From an uncultured Collinsella sp. (GTDB taxonomy: Bacteria > Actinomycetota > Coriobacteriia > Coriobacteriales > Coriobacteriaceae): DNA of 63,472 bases. Below are positions 6,733-14,983 of the stretch, one piece after another. A program made the position numbers and the translations under genes. The stretch is taken from NCBI GenBank assembly GCA_934630375.1, contig CAKTVQ010000008.1, positions 1 through 63,472 of the forward strand, read 5' to 3'. The notes beneath the pieces are model-generated. The model had not been told where the DNA came from, did no database searches, and saw only the letters and a list, made by a program, of their open reading frames with translations. Positions within the stretch are counted from its first letter, which is position 1; the number at the start of each line of letters is the position of its first letter.

Positions 6733-8442
6733 TTAGCGAGCTGCGGACTCGAGCAGTGCCTTGACCTCGGCAGCGGTGTTGCAGGCGAGCGCCTTCTCGG
6801 CGAGCTCGTCGCACTCGGCCTTGGTCCACTGGCTGATGGTCTTGCGGGCGCGCAGGATGGACGGAGCGCTCATCGAGAACTCCTCCAGGCCCCAGCTGAT
6901 CAGCAGCGGCTCGAGCAGCGGATCGGCAGCAGCCTCGCCGCACATACCGACCATGATGCCGGCCTTCACGCCGCTCTCGATGATGTTCTTGAGCGAGCGG
7001 AGCACGGCGGGATAGTAAACCTGGTACAGGTTGGAGATGGTGTCGTTACCACGGTCGGCGCACATGGTGTAGCCGATCAGGTCGTTGGTGCCGATGGAGA
7101 AGAAGTCGGCGACCTCGGCCAGGCGGTCGGCGAGCAGCGAGGCGGCAGGCGTCTCGACCATGATGCCGACCTCGATGTTCTCGTTGAACTTGCGACCCTC
7201 TTCGGTCAGCTCGGCCTTGCACTGCTCGACAAGCTCCTTGACAGCCAAGACCTCCTCGACACAGGTGACGAGCGGGATCATGATCTTGACGTCACCGAAG
7301 GCGCTAGCGCGCAGCAGGGCGCGGAGCTGGACCTTGTACTGGTCGGGGTTGGCCAGGCAGTAACGCACGGCGCGGAAGCCCATGAAGGGGTTCTCTTCCT
7401 TGACCATGTGCAGGTACGGAATCTCCTTGTCGCCACCCACATCGAGCGTGCGGATGATGACCGGAGCGCCCTTGAGCGCGCTGGCGACCTTACGGTAGGC
7501 GTTAAACTGCTCCTCCTCGGAAGGAAGCTCAGCAGAGTCCATGAACAGGAACTCGGAACGGAACAGGCCAATAGCCTCGGCGTCGTGATCGAGCGCGTTG
7601 GGCACGTCATCGGGGTTGCCGATGTTGCAGGCAATGATCTTCTTGATGCCGTCGGCAGTCACGGACGGCTTGCCGCGGAAGGCCTCGAGAGCCGCCTTCT
7701 CGGCAGCGAAAGCCTCGGCCTTGGCAGTGTAGGCGGCGAGCGTCTCCTCATCGGGATCGGCCTCAACGATACCCTTGCCACCGTCAACGACAACGGTCAT
7801 GCCGTTGCGCAGTGCGGTGCAGCTGTTGGAAACCGAAAGGACGGCCGGGATCTCGAGGGCGCGCGCGATGATCGCGGAGTGTGACGTGCGGCCACCGGTC
7901 TCGGTGACGATGCCGGCAACATGGGCCTTATCGATCGTGGCGGTCATGGACGGCGTGAGGTCGTGCACGACAACGACGGTATTCTCGGGCAGGACGGAGA
8001 GGTCGACGACCTCCTTGCCCAGCAGCTCGGCCAGAATACCGGTGCGGATGTCGGCGATGTCGGCCGCGCGCAGACGGAACATCTCGTCGTCCATGGACAG
8101 GAACATGTTCTCGAACATGGTCGAGGTGTCCATGAGCGCCTGCTCGGCGCAGGTGCCGCCGTCAATGGCGGCGTTGATGGCGTCGGTCATGCCCGGATCC
8201 TGAGCCAGGACAATGTGTCCGCTCATGATCTCGGCCTCGGCCTCGCCCACCGTCTCCTTCATGTGGTCGGCCTGAGCCTGGGTCTTCTCGCAGAAGACCG
8301 AAAGAGCGGTCTGATAGCGCTCCTTCTCTGCTGCCGAATCAGCAACCTCGTGCGGCTCAAACGTCAAGTCGGGATCGACGGCGACCATGACGGTGCCGAT
8401 ACCGATGCCCTCGGAAGCGTTGACTCCCTGATACATTCCCAT
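6733..8442 (-). CDS. ptsI: PTS phosphoenolpyruvate-protein phosphotransferase (enzyme I)
   Basis: This 569-residue cytosolic protein takes phosphate from PEP and passes it to HPr. The phosphorylated histidine is His188 in GGRTSHSAIIAR; the C-terminal PEP-binding TIM barrel shows GLFRSEFLFMD and FFSIGTNDLIGYT, and MCGEAAADP near the end. The order is N-terminal HPr-binding/phosphohistidine half, linker, C-terminal catalytic half, with normal family length. Two starts two codons apart (8442 and 8436) are both served by the same GGAGAGAGGA; the second would give MYQGVNASEGIG, which matches the family start best. It lies 127 bases after ptsH behind an imperfect hairpin. Confidence 0.95.
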   Translation of the reverse strand: MGMYQGVNASEGIGIGTVMVAVDPDLTFEPHEVADSAAEKERYQTALSVFCEKTQAQADHMKETVGEAEAEIMSGHIVLAQDPGMTDAINAAIDGGTCAEQALMDTSTMFENMFLSMDDEMFRLRAADIADIRTGILAELLGKEVVDLSVLPENTVVVVHDLTPSMTATIDKAHVAGIVTETGGRTSHSAIIARALEIPAVLSVSNSCTALRNGMTVVVDGGKGIVEADPDEETLAAYTAKAEAFAAEKAALEAFRGKPSVTADGIKKIIACNIGNPDDVPNALDHDAEAIGLFRSEFLFMDSAELPSEEEQFNAYRKVASALKGAPVIIRTLDVGGDKEIPYLHMVKEENPFMGFRAVRYCLANPDQYKVQLRALLRASAFGDVKIMIPLVTCVEEVLAVKELVEQCKAELTEEGRKFNENIEVGIMVETPAASLLADRLAEVADFFSIGTNDLIGYTMCADRGNDTISNLYQVYYPAVLRSLKNIIESGVKAGIMVGMCGEAAADPLLEPLLISWGLEEFSMSAPSILRARKTISQWTKAECDELAEKALACNTAAEVKALLESAAR

Positions 8443-8487
8443 TCCTCTCTCCGTGTCATGTGATAAAGCGTTTTGCCATATCCATGA

Positions 8488-8524
8488 CAAAAGAGCGCAG
8501 CTACCTTAAAACAGGTCACTGCGC
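8488..8524 (-). terminator. imperfect terminator/attenuator between ptsH and ptsI
   Basis: On the minus strand GCGCAG/CTGCGC plus an inner ACCT/AGGT pairing with two mismatches is followed by TCTTTTGT. A leaky terminator here would let HPr be made in excess of enzyme I, as is common for pts operons; that function is inferred. Confidence 0.45.
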
Positions 8525-8569
8525 CCCCAAATATGAACTTAGTTGTTCAACATGCGACCCGTTTGAGTT

Positions 8570-8833
8570 CTACTCGCCAAGACCGCTCTTGATGAGCTCG
8601 ATGGCAGCAGCCAGAGCCTCGGCCTCGTCGGCGCCGTCGCACTTGACCTCGACCTCGGTGCCGCAGGGGATACCAGCAGCCATGAGGGCCATCGGGGACT
8701 TGCCGTTGACCTCCTTCTCGGGGGTGACGACCGTCACATCACAGGCGTACTTGCCCATGGTGGAGGCAAACAGACCAGCCGGACGCATGTGCAGACCCTG
8801 AGGATTAACGAGGGTAGCCTTCTCAGAAACCAT
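8570..8833 (-). CDS. ptsH: phosphocarrier protein HPr
   Basis: An 87-residue PTS phosphocarrier. His15 in NPQGLHMRPAG is the site phosphorylated by enzyme I, and Ser46 in GKSPMAL is at the position used by HPr kinase in Gram-positive catabolite control, though no hprK gene is in the window. AAAGGAG sits 6 bases before the ATG. The promoter must lie to the right; -10-like TATAAA/TAATAT sequences at 8899-8909 fall at the edge of the large palindrome that fills the gap to the EII gene. Confidence 0.96.
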   Translation of the reverse strand: MVSEKATLVNPQGLHMRPAGLFASTMGKYACDVTVVTPEKEVNGKSPMALMAAGIPCGTEVEVKCDGADEAEALAAAIELIKSGLGE

Positions 8834-8904
8834 AATTGACTCCTTTTTTGTGTTTAACCCCTGTCATGCATGTGGCAGGAGTCAGATTCACGACGTTGTT
8901 TATA

Positions 8905-9175
8905 TTAACTCACATCAAACGGTTTTTCATTGTGTTTCGCACGAATTGTTGGACAGATGTCGTTCGCTGTCCGCTCGCCTGCCGGGCGGGGCGGTTAAGT
9001 TTGCTGCTCTACAGTCCTGCGCAAGACGGAAAGCACATTAAGTGCTTTCCTTTGCGTGCGGAACTCGCGACAAACTTAACCGCCCCGCCCGGCAGGCGAG
9101 CTGCGGAAACTCAGTCCGTCCAAGAAATATCGTGCGAAAGGAATTCTGGATGAAAAACTGTTCGCGTGAGTGATT
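8905..9175. repeat. ~270 bp imperfect palindrome (MITE- or REP-like element)
   Basis: The central arms 8973-9003 and 9071-9101 are perfect 31-base inverted copies. An inner stem GGAAAGCAC/GTGCTTTCC (9028-9036, 9042-9050) fills the middle. Outside the perfect arms the similarity continues with small gaps: TTTCGCACGA, TTTTTCAT and ACTCAC on the left are matched in inverted order on the right out to about 9175. The whole ptsH-EII gap is thus one folded unit. No terminal target duplication or transposase was recognised. It overlaps the likely ptsH promoter. Confidence 0.8.
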
Positions 9176-9240
9176 TGGTTGATGGGACTTTCTTTGCCCT
9201 GTTGGGGGCTGAGGAGTGTCCCTAGGTGCCGGGTGGTATG

Positions 9241-9273
9241 AAAAAGGGCGAGGACCCATAGGGAGTCCTCGCC
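9241..9273 (-). terminator. Rho-independent terminator of the EIIBCA gene
   Basis: GGCGAGGAC (9247-9255) pairs with GTCCTCGCC (9265-9273); on the minus strand the stem is followed by CTTTTT. It lies 38 bases after the stop codon. Confidence 0.85.
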
Positions 9274-9311
9274 TTTGTTACAGGGGGCGATGTTATTCGC
9301 GTACTGTGGAA

Positions 9312-11315
9312 TTAGACCAGGCGAGCGTTGATCGTCTTGGCGATCTCGGCGGCGTCGGTGGAACCCTTGACGGTGCCACGGAAGTCCTCGTCCATGAGCG
9401 CCTCGGCGACCTTGGACAGGATCTTGAGGTGCGTAGTGCCGGCCTGGGCACCGGGGATGAGCAGGGCGATAGCCACGTTAACGGGAGCGCCGTCCATGGT
9501 ATCCCAACCGGTCACGCCGGACTCATCCTTAACGACGATGACGGCAGCCTCGGTAATGGCGTCGGACTTGGCATGCGGGATGGCGAAGCCCTCCATCATG
9601 CCCGTGGTACCCTCGGCCTCGCGGGCCAGGAAGGCGTTCATCACGGCGTCGGCGTCGCTGGCGATACCGGCCTTGACAGCCTGGTTGGAAACGAAGCTCA
9701 GAGCCTCGTCACGAGAAGCGAAGTCCTCGGCGACAAAGACGTTCTCAACCTTCACGAAGTCGGCAGCCTCGGCCTTGGGGGCCTCGACGGCAGCGGCCTT
9801 GGGAGCCTCAACCGGCTTGGCTGCAGGAGCGGCCTTCTGGTTCTTCTCGAAGTCGTACTTCTTGAAGGCTACGAACAGGATGCCACCGACCACAGCGCCG
9901 ATGAGGATCGCGAGGACCCACAGCGGACCGTTCTCGACAACGGGCAGGACCAGGAAGCCACCGTGAGGCGCCGGATCGTGAACGTTGAACATAATGGTCA
10001 GGATCGAAGCGATAGAGGAACCGAGCATCATGATGGGCATGACCGGCCAGATGTTCTTGGTCATGAACGGAATGGCGCCCTCGGTGATGTGAGTGCAACC
10101 AAGAATGAGGTTGACGATACCGGCGTCGTGATCCTCCTGGCTGAAGTACTTCTTGCCGACGACGACGGCGAAGGTTGTGATCAGCGGCGGAACGATGCAA
10201 GCAGCGGAGACGGCAGCCATGAAGTTGGTGCCGAAGTTGTAGGTATCGGTGCCAACGCCAGCAGCCAGTGCCTCGGTGAGCATAGCAGTACCGGTGACGT
10301 AAGCAGCCTTGTTGACCGGGCCACCCATGTCAAAGGCGCACATGCAGCCGATGGCAAGACCCAGGACAACGGCGCCAGAGGCGGACAGGCCCTTGAGGAA
10401 GTCCATCATGGCGGTGTTGATGGCAGCCATGGGGCCGGAAATGCCGAGCATGACCAGGCCGACGATAGCCGTCGAGAACAGCGGGTACAGGAAGATAGCC
10501 TTGAGGCCGTCCAGGTTCTTGGGCAGACCGGCAAATACCTTCTCGAGCAGCAGGATGACATAGCCAGCGAGGAAGCCGCCGACGATGCCGCCCAGGAAGC
10601 CGAAGCCCACGCCGGCGCCACCGGCGTCGATCATGCCGGTCTCGGCGTTAACAGGCAGGCCCTGAATGGCGATCATACCGGCGACAAAACCAGGGACGAG
10701 CGCCGGGCGCTTACCGATGGACTCGGCGATGTAGGCAGAAAGCACGGGAACCATGAGGTTCATGGCGATGCCGCCGATGATCTTGAGCATAGCGGCGAAG
10801 GTGTTGTAGTCGGCAGCCGTCGAATCGAAGGACGTGATGCCCCACAGGAACGAAACGGCGGTCAGAACACCACCGGCAACGACGAAGACCAGCATGTGGC
10901 TGACGCCGTTCATGAGGTGCTTGTAGATAACGTGGCCGATGGACTCCTTCTCCTCGACCTCGTCCTCGACATCGGCGGCAGCGGTAACCGTATCGTCGCC
11001 CTTGGCGGCGAGCGCGCGGTCAATCAGCTTTCCGGCGGCCTCGACGGACAGGGCCTTGGAAACGCCGACGGAAACCATGGGCTTACCGGCGAAACGCTCA
11101 GCCTGGACATCCTTATCGGCTGCGACGACGACGGCCTTGGCACCGGCGATCTCGCTCTTGGTGAGCTCGTTCTCGACACCGACCTGGCCATGGGTCTCGA
11201 CCTTAATGGTCAGACCTCGCTCGGCAGCTGCCTTCTCCAGCGCCTCCTTCGCCATGAAGGTGTGCGCAATGCCGGTCGGGCAACCGGTGGCGGCGATGAT
11301 GTCAAACTTAGCCAT
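9312..11315 (-). CDS. fruA: PTS fructose-type transporter, fused EIIB-EIIC-EIIA
   Basis: A 667-residue membrane permease that imports and phosphorylates a sugar, most likely fructose. Domain order is B-C-A: EIIB at residues 1 to ~100 with the phospho-Cys in TGCPTGIAHTF (Cys12), a linker, EIIC at about 125-470 with eight or more hydrophobic segments, then an Ala/Pro/Lys-rich linker and EIIA with the phospho-His in FAIPHAKSD (His581). This order differs from the common A-B-C fusion but is known in the fructose/mannitol family. ATG at 11315 follows AAGGAGG by 7-8 bases. The long upstream gap to the divergent RpiR gene carries repeated operator-like sites. The name follows the family; the exact sugar is inferred. 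Confidence 0.9.
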   Translation of the reverse strand: MAKFDIIAATGCPTGIAHTFMAKEALEKAAAERGLTIKVETHGQVGVENELTKSEIAGAKAVVVAADKDVQAERFAGKPMVSVGVSKALSVEAAGKLIDRALAAKGDDTVTAAADVEDEVEEKESIGHVIYKHLMNGVSHMLVFVVAGGVLTAVSFLWGITSFDSTAADYNTFAAMLKIIGGIAMNLMVPVLSAYIAESIGKRPALVPGFVAGMIAIQGLPVNAETGMIDAGGAGVGFGFLGGIVGGFLAGYVILLLEKVFAGLPKNLDGLKAIFLYPLFSTAIVGLVMLGISGPMAAINTAMMDFLKGLSASGAVVLGLAIGCMCAFDMGGPVNKAAYVTGTAMLTEALAAGVGTDTYNFGTNFMAAVSAACIVPPLITTFAVVVGKKYFSQEDHDAGIVNLILGCTHITEGAIPFMTKNIWPVMPIMMLGSSIASILTIMFNVHDPAPHGGFLVLPVVENGPLWVLAILIGAVVGGILFVAFKKYDFEKNQKAAPAAKPVEAPKAAAVEAPKAEAADFVKVENVFVAEDFASRDEALSFVSNQAVKAGIASDADAVMNAFLAREAEGTTGMMEGFAIPHAKSDAITEAAVIVVKDESGVTGWDTMDGAPVNVAIALLIPGAQAGTTHLKILSKVAEALMDEDFRGTVKGSTDAAEIAKTINARLV

Positions 11316-11387
11316 GTGTCCCTCCTTTTTAAGTTTTGCGCCCGCAGGCGCTCCCCTACACGCGCGTCCTTGCGCGCTTTTCCACAA

Positions 11388-11539
11388 CTGAAAGATACCA
11401 ACCTACCGTCCGCGTGAGAAGAGACAAGGCGCAATTCTCCGGTGAAAGGTTCTTTCATAACCGTAAACGGTAGGTGAAAGTTTACCATCAACACCTGAAA
11501 CGGCAAGGTGTATCTTGTAATTGAAAATCCCCCTATACT
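11388..11539. promoter_or_regulatory. shared control region between fruA and the RpiR gene with repeated operator-like motifs
   Basis: TGAAAG occurs three times (11389, 11443, 11475), two of them followed by TACCA, and the middle one forms the inverted repeat TGAAAG-GTT-CTTTCA. ACCGT-AA-ACGGT (11460-11471) is a second palindrome, and ACCTACCGT (11401-11409) recurs inverted as ACGGTAGGT (11467-11475). A -10-like TATACT at 11534-11539 faces the RpiR gene. These are good candidates for RpiR binding sites; binding itself is not shown. Confidence 0.5.
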
Positions 11540-11587
11540 ATGACATTACAAAACGAGTCCGATTATCATGCCAACCAGGAGCCATCC

Positions 11588-12445
11588 ATGACCGATAGTA
11601 GCAAGAGCGCACTTTCCCTCATTAGTACCCATCAGGGATACAGCGAGTCAGAGCAGCGCATTGTCGACTATATATTGGAGCACCAGTCCGAGGCGCCACG
11701 CCTCACGGCGGCTCAGCTCTCGCGCGCCGCCGCCACGTCCGAGGCGACCGTTTCGCGCTTCTGCCGCAAGCTTGGCTTTGGCAGCTTCCGCAGCTTTCAG
11801 TTTTCGCTGGCGAGGGATTTGGAAAGCCAGCGCAACGAGGGCCTGACTGACGAGGTCTCGCTCGACAATATGGAGCAGAGCCTTAAGAACATCCTGGCTG
11901 CCAAGGTGAGCGAGCTTAATGCGACCATCGACGGGATCGACCACGATACGCTGGCGGCTGTTGTACATGCCCTTAAGCATGCAGGGGTTATTGAGTTTGC
12001 GGCTGTGGGCAATACGAACGCGGTCGCGCTCGATGCGACATTTAAGTTTTCGCAGCTGGGCCTTCGCTGTATGGCGAGCACCATCAGCGAGACCTCGATC
12101 GGGTTTGCACTCACACTACGCCCCGGCGACGTCATCGTGCTCATCTCAAACTCCGGCAAATCGCGCCGACTGAATCGCATGGCAAAAGCGGCTCGCAACT
12201 GCGGCGCAACCGTAGTCGTCATCAGCAGCGACAGCAAATCTCCGCTCGCGCGTCTGGCAGACTACACTTTTAATACCGTCAACCACGAAGCGCTGCTGAC
12301 GACAGGCGACTTTGCGTTCTCTAAGATCAGCGCCACGATGATCATCGAAGTCATCTACAACTTCCTGCTGCCCGAGATTGAAGACGCTCGCGAGCATATC
12401 AGCTACTACGAGGAGCTCATCCAGCCCGATAAGGTCGTTGAGTAA
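11588..12445 (+). CDS. MurR/RpiR family transcriptional regulator
   Basis: A 285-residue regulator with an N-terminal RpiR helix-turn-helix (about residues 5-80; LTAAQLSRAAATSEATVSRF) and a C-terminal SIS sugar-phosphate-binding domain (about 110-250; VIVLISNSGKSRRLNRMAK). Proteins of this family sense phosphosugars and control PTS or catabolic genes. It is transcribed divergently from fruA, which makes that gene the natural target. The start at 11588 has AGGAG 6 bases upstream; an in-frame ATG 16 codons earlier lacks one. Confidence 0.88.
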   Translation: MTDSSKSALSLISTHQGYSESEQRIVDYILEHQSEAPRLTAAQLSRAAATSEATVSRFCRKLGFGSFRSFQFSLARDLESQRNEGLTDEVSLDNMEQSLKNILAAKVSELNATIDGIDHDTLAAVVHALKHAGVIEFAAVGNTNAVALDATFKFSQLGLRCMASTISETSIGFALTLRPGDVIVLISNSGKSRRLNRMAKAARNCGATVVVISSDSKSPLARLADYTFNTVNHEALLTTGDFAFSKISATMIIEVIYNFLLPEIEDAREHISYYEELIQPDKVVE

Positions 12446-12453
12446 AACGCGTA

Positions 12454-12486
12454 GTGGGACAATAATTTCAGTCTATTTTGTCCCAC
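12454..12486. repeat. hairpin after the RpiR gene, between convergent genes
   Basis: GTGGGACAA (12454-12462) and TTGTCCCAC (12478-12486) form a perfect 9-pair stem between the convergent RpiR and recN genes. T-tracts on either side are weak, so termination is plausible but not clear. A half copy, GTGGGACAA followed by a similar tail, lies at 29340-29356 next to rarA. Confidence 0.55.
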
Positions 12487-12504
12487 CAGCACCGCCGATA
12501 CGAC

Positions 12505-14133
12505 CTAGCCTCGAACTTCTTCGAGCATCTGCTTTGCGTGGGCCAAGCTTGCCTCCGACTGATCGCCGCTGAGCATGCGGGCAATCTCGGCGATACGGGC
12601 AGCGCCAGTCACCTCGTCCAGATGGGTTTGGGGAACGTCGCCGGGCTCTTTACTGACCACGTAATGCTTGTCGGCCATAACGGCGACCTGCGCCAGGTGG
12701 GTTACGACGATGACCTGATGCGTGGCGGCAAGATCGGCCAGTACACCTGCCAACGCACGGGCGGTGGAGCCGCCGACACCGGCATCGACCTCGTCAAATA
12801 CCAGTGTGTCGACGCCGTCAGCATTACCCAAGACCACCTTGCTCGCCAGCATGACGCGGCTTAACTCGCCGCCCGACGCAATGCGGCGGAGGGGACGTGG
12901 TGTCAAACCGGCACCGCTGCGGTATAGCAATTCGTAGCTCGAAGGACCAACCGGCGTCCACTCAGCACGGGGAAGATCACGTGACTCCCAGACGAGCTCG
13001 GCACTACCCATCTCCAAGCGCGCCATCTGGCGGCCGACCTCGTGGCAGAAGCGCGGGGCCGCCGTATTGCGAGCACGCTTAAGTGCCTTGGCAGCAGCGA
13101 ACAACTCGCGCTCGGCAGCACCAAGTGATTCACGCGCCTTTTTAATCTGCTCATCGCCATCATCAACCAGGGACAGCAGCTCTTGCGAGCGATCGCGCAT
13201 GGCAAAAACATCGTCCATGGTGGGACCCCACTGACGCAACAGACCCTTGAGGTCGGAATACCGCTCACGCATGCGAGCGAGCTCGCGCGGGTCGAAGGCG
13301 ACGCCATCGCGATAGGCACGAAGCTCGTTCGCGCTGTCCTCAAGGGAGATACAGGCATCCGAAAGCGCATCGGCAATGTCACCCAGTTTGCGATCGACGC
13401 TAGCCATACGGGAAAGCTCTGCCACGGCGCTGTTCACGGCATCGAGCGCTCCGCCTTCGGCGGCAAGCGATGCATGGGCATCGTTAGCTGTGGCAACCAG
13501 TACCTCGGCATGTTCGGAGCGCGGCAGCAGCTCCTCGAGCTCCTCGTACTCGCCCGGCTTGGGGTCGACCTCACCGATGCGCTCGAGGGCAAAGCGCGCC
13601 TCCTCGACGCGGCTCCCCTGCGCACGCGAGGCCTCTTCGACACGTCGAACTTCCTTGGCGGCAGCGCGCGATGCCTTAAAGCAGGCGCGGTACGCATCCA
13701 GCGCCTCGAGCGCAGAGCGCCCCGCCCAGGCATCGACCATCGCAACGTGATGCGCCGGGTCGAGCAAGCGCTGATGCTCATGCTGCCCGCAAAGATCCAT
13801 CATCACGCCGACGCGCTCCGAAAGCTCGCGCACACTGGCGATGCGGCCGTCAATTTTTACGCGACTGCGGCCCTCGGCAGAAAGGCTACGCTGCACGGTG
13901 AACCCCTCCGTGTCGTGCGGCCCGTCGAACAAGCGCGCCTCGACGCTCGCCAGCGACTCGCCCTCGCGCACCGTCGACGAATCCGCGCGCTCGCCCAAAA
14001 TAAGCTTGAGGGCCGAGAGCAGCGCGGTCTTGCCGGCGCCGGTCTCGCCGGTCAGGACAGTCAGGCCGGCACTCGGCACCAACGTCGCCTCGCGAATGAG
14101 TGCAATGTTAGAAACCTGCAGCTCATCGATCAT
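12505..14133 (-). CDS. recN: DNA repair protein RecN
   Basis: A 542-residue SMC-like ATPase for double-strand-break repair. Walker A is GETGAGKT at residues 29-36, a coiled-coil region fills the centre, and the C-terminal lobe has the signature ASGGELSRVMLA and Walker B VFDEVDAGVGG. Length is normal for the family. It overlaps the end of nadK by 11 bases and is the last gene of the efp-to-recN run, in the recN/nadK/tlyA order common in Gram-positive bacteria. Confidence 0.95.
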   Translation of the reverse strand: MIDELQVSNIALIREATLVPSAGLTVLTGETGAGKTALLSALKLILGERADSSTVREGESLASVEARLFDGPHDTEGFTVQRSLSAEGRSRVKIDGRIASVRELSERVGVMMDLCGQHEHQRLLDPAHHVAMVDAWAGRSALEALDAYRACFKASRAAAKEVRRVEEASRAQGSRVEEARFALERIGEVDPKPGEYEELEELLPRSEHAEVLVATANDAHASLAAEGGALDAVNSAVAELSRMASVDRKLGDIADALSDACISLEDSANELRAYRDGVAFDPRELARMRERYSDLKGLLRQWGPTMDDVFAMRDRSQELLSLVDDGDEQIKKARESLGAAERELFAAAKALKRARNTAAPRFCHEVGRQMARLEMGSAELVWESRDLPRAEWTPVGPSSYELLYRSGAGLTPRPLRRIASGGELSRVMLASKVVLGNADGVDTLVFDEVDAGVGGSTARALAGVLADLAATHQVIVVTHLAQVAVMADKHYVVSKEPGDVPQTHLDEVTGAARIAEIARMLSGDQSEASLAHAKQMLEEVRG

Positions 14134-14983
14134 GACGGACTCCGTAGAATACGCGGCTCACCGAGTTGTAGAAGCTCTCGGGGCCGTAATCGAGCAACAA
14201 CACATCTCCGGGCCCGCGGCGCACCGCCACGCTCTCGACCGTGCCATCGCAGGTAATAAACTGTCCATCGATAGCGATCGCCGGAACGCTCGGGCGGTCA
14301 TCGGACATAAAGATTTCGACGACATCACTCGGCGAGGTCAAAAAAGCGCGAGCCTGAATGGTATGCGGGGCGATGGGCACACAGACCATACCCGTGTAAT
14401 CGGGGCTGACAATGGGGCCACCGGCGGAAAGCGCGTAGCCGGTGGAGCCGGTCGCCGTCGAAACGACGACACCGTCGCCGCGAAGGCGGTCGATATGATG
14501 GCCGGACACCGTGATGTCAAACTCAACCATATCGGACAGGGGGCCGCGCGTAAGCGCCATATCGTTGAGGGCAAACGTGCGCACGACATCCTTCGTGCCG
14601 TCTTCACGCACCGAAACGATATCGGCGGCGATGGTGGCGCGGCGGCTCACGTGGAGCTCGCCGGACAGGGCATCGCTCACAACCTGCAAAATGTCGCGCT
14701 CCTCGGGACTCGCGGCCGTCAAAAAGCCCAAATGACCATAGGAAAGACCGAGGATAGGAATCTCACGATGGTTGAGGATGCGGGCAGCGCGCAGCAACGT
14801 ACCATCGCCGCCGAGCGTAATGACCAAATCGGAGCCGTCAATATCAGGCGTACTTTGAATCTTCGATCGCTGGTCGGCAGCCCATGCGACCTCATAGCCC
14901 TGGCGCGTCAGCCAAAGCTCGAGCATCAGGCCGCTCTCGACCGCCTCTTGCTTGTAGTAATTGGGAACCAGAAAGACCTTCAT
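14123..14983 (-). CDS. nadK: NAD kinase
   Basis: A 286-residue enzyme that makes NADP from NAD and ATP. The GGDGT motif is at residues 58-62, followed by GLSYGHLGFLTA, and the second conserved block TGSTGYALSAGGPIV contains the substrate-binding loop. It overlaps tlyA by 4 bases (ATGA-type coupling) and recN by 11 bases, which indicates one transcript and translational coupling. Confidence 0.94.
   Translation of the reverse strand: MKVFLVPNYYKQEAVESGLMLELWLTRQGYEVAWAADQRSKIQSTPDIDGSDLVITLGGDGTLLRAARILNHREIPILGLSYGHLGFLTAASPEERDILQVVSDALSGELHVSRRATIAADIVSVREDGTKDVVRTFALNDMALTRGPLSDMVEFDITVSGHHIDRLRGDGVVVSTATGSTGYALSAGGPIVSPDYTGMVCVPIAPHTIQARAFLTSPSDVVEIFMSDDRPSVPAIAIDGQFITCDGTVESVAVRRGPGDVLLLDYGPESFYNSVSRVFYGVRHDR

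Noticed and set aside
9038..9259. Minus-strand open frame inside the ptsH-EII gap
   Set aside because: It lies in the large palindrome, and its two halves mirror a plus-strand frame; no ribosome site or family.
9216..11417. Long plus-strand open frame (733 codons) opposite the EIIBCA gene
   Set aside because: It is the mirror of a high-GC3 gene; its translation is Gly/Asp/His-rich with no recognisable domains, and the minus strand carries all PTS motifs.
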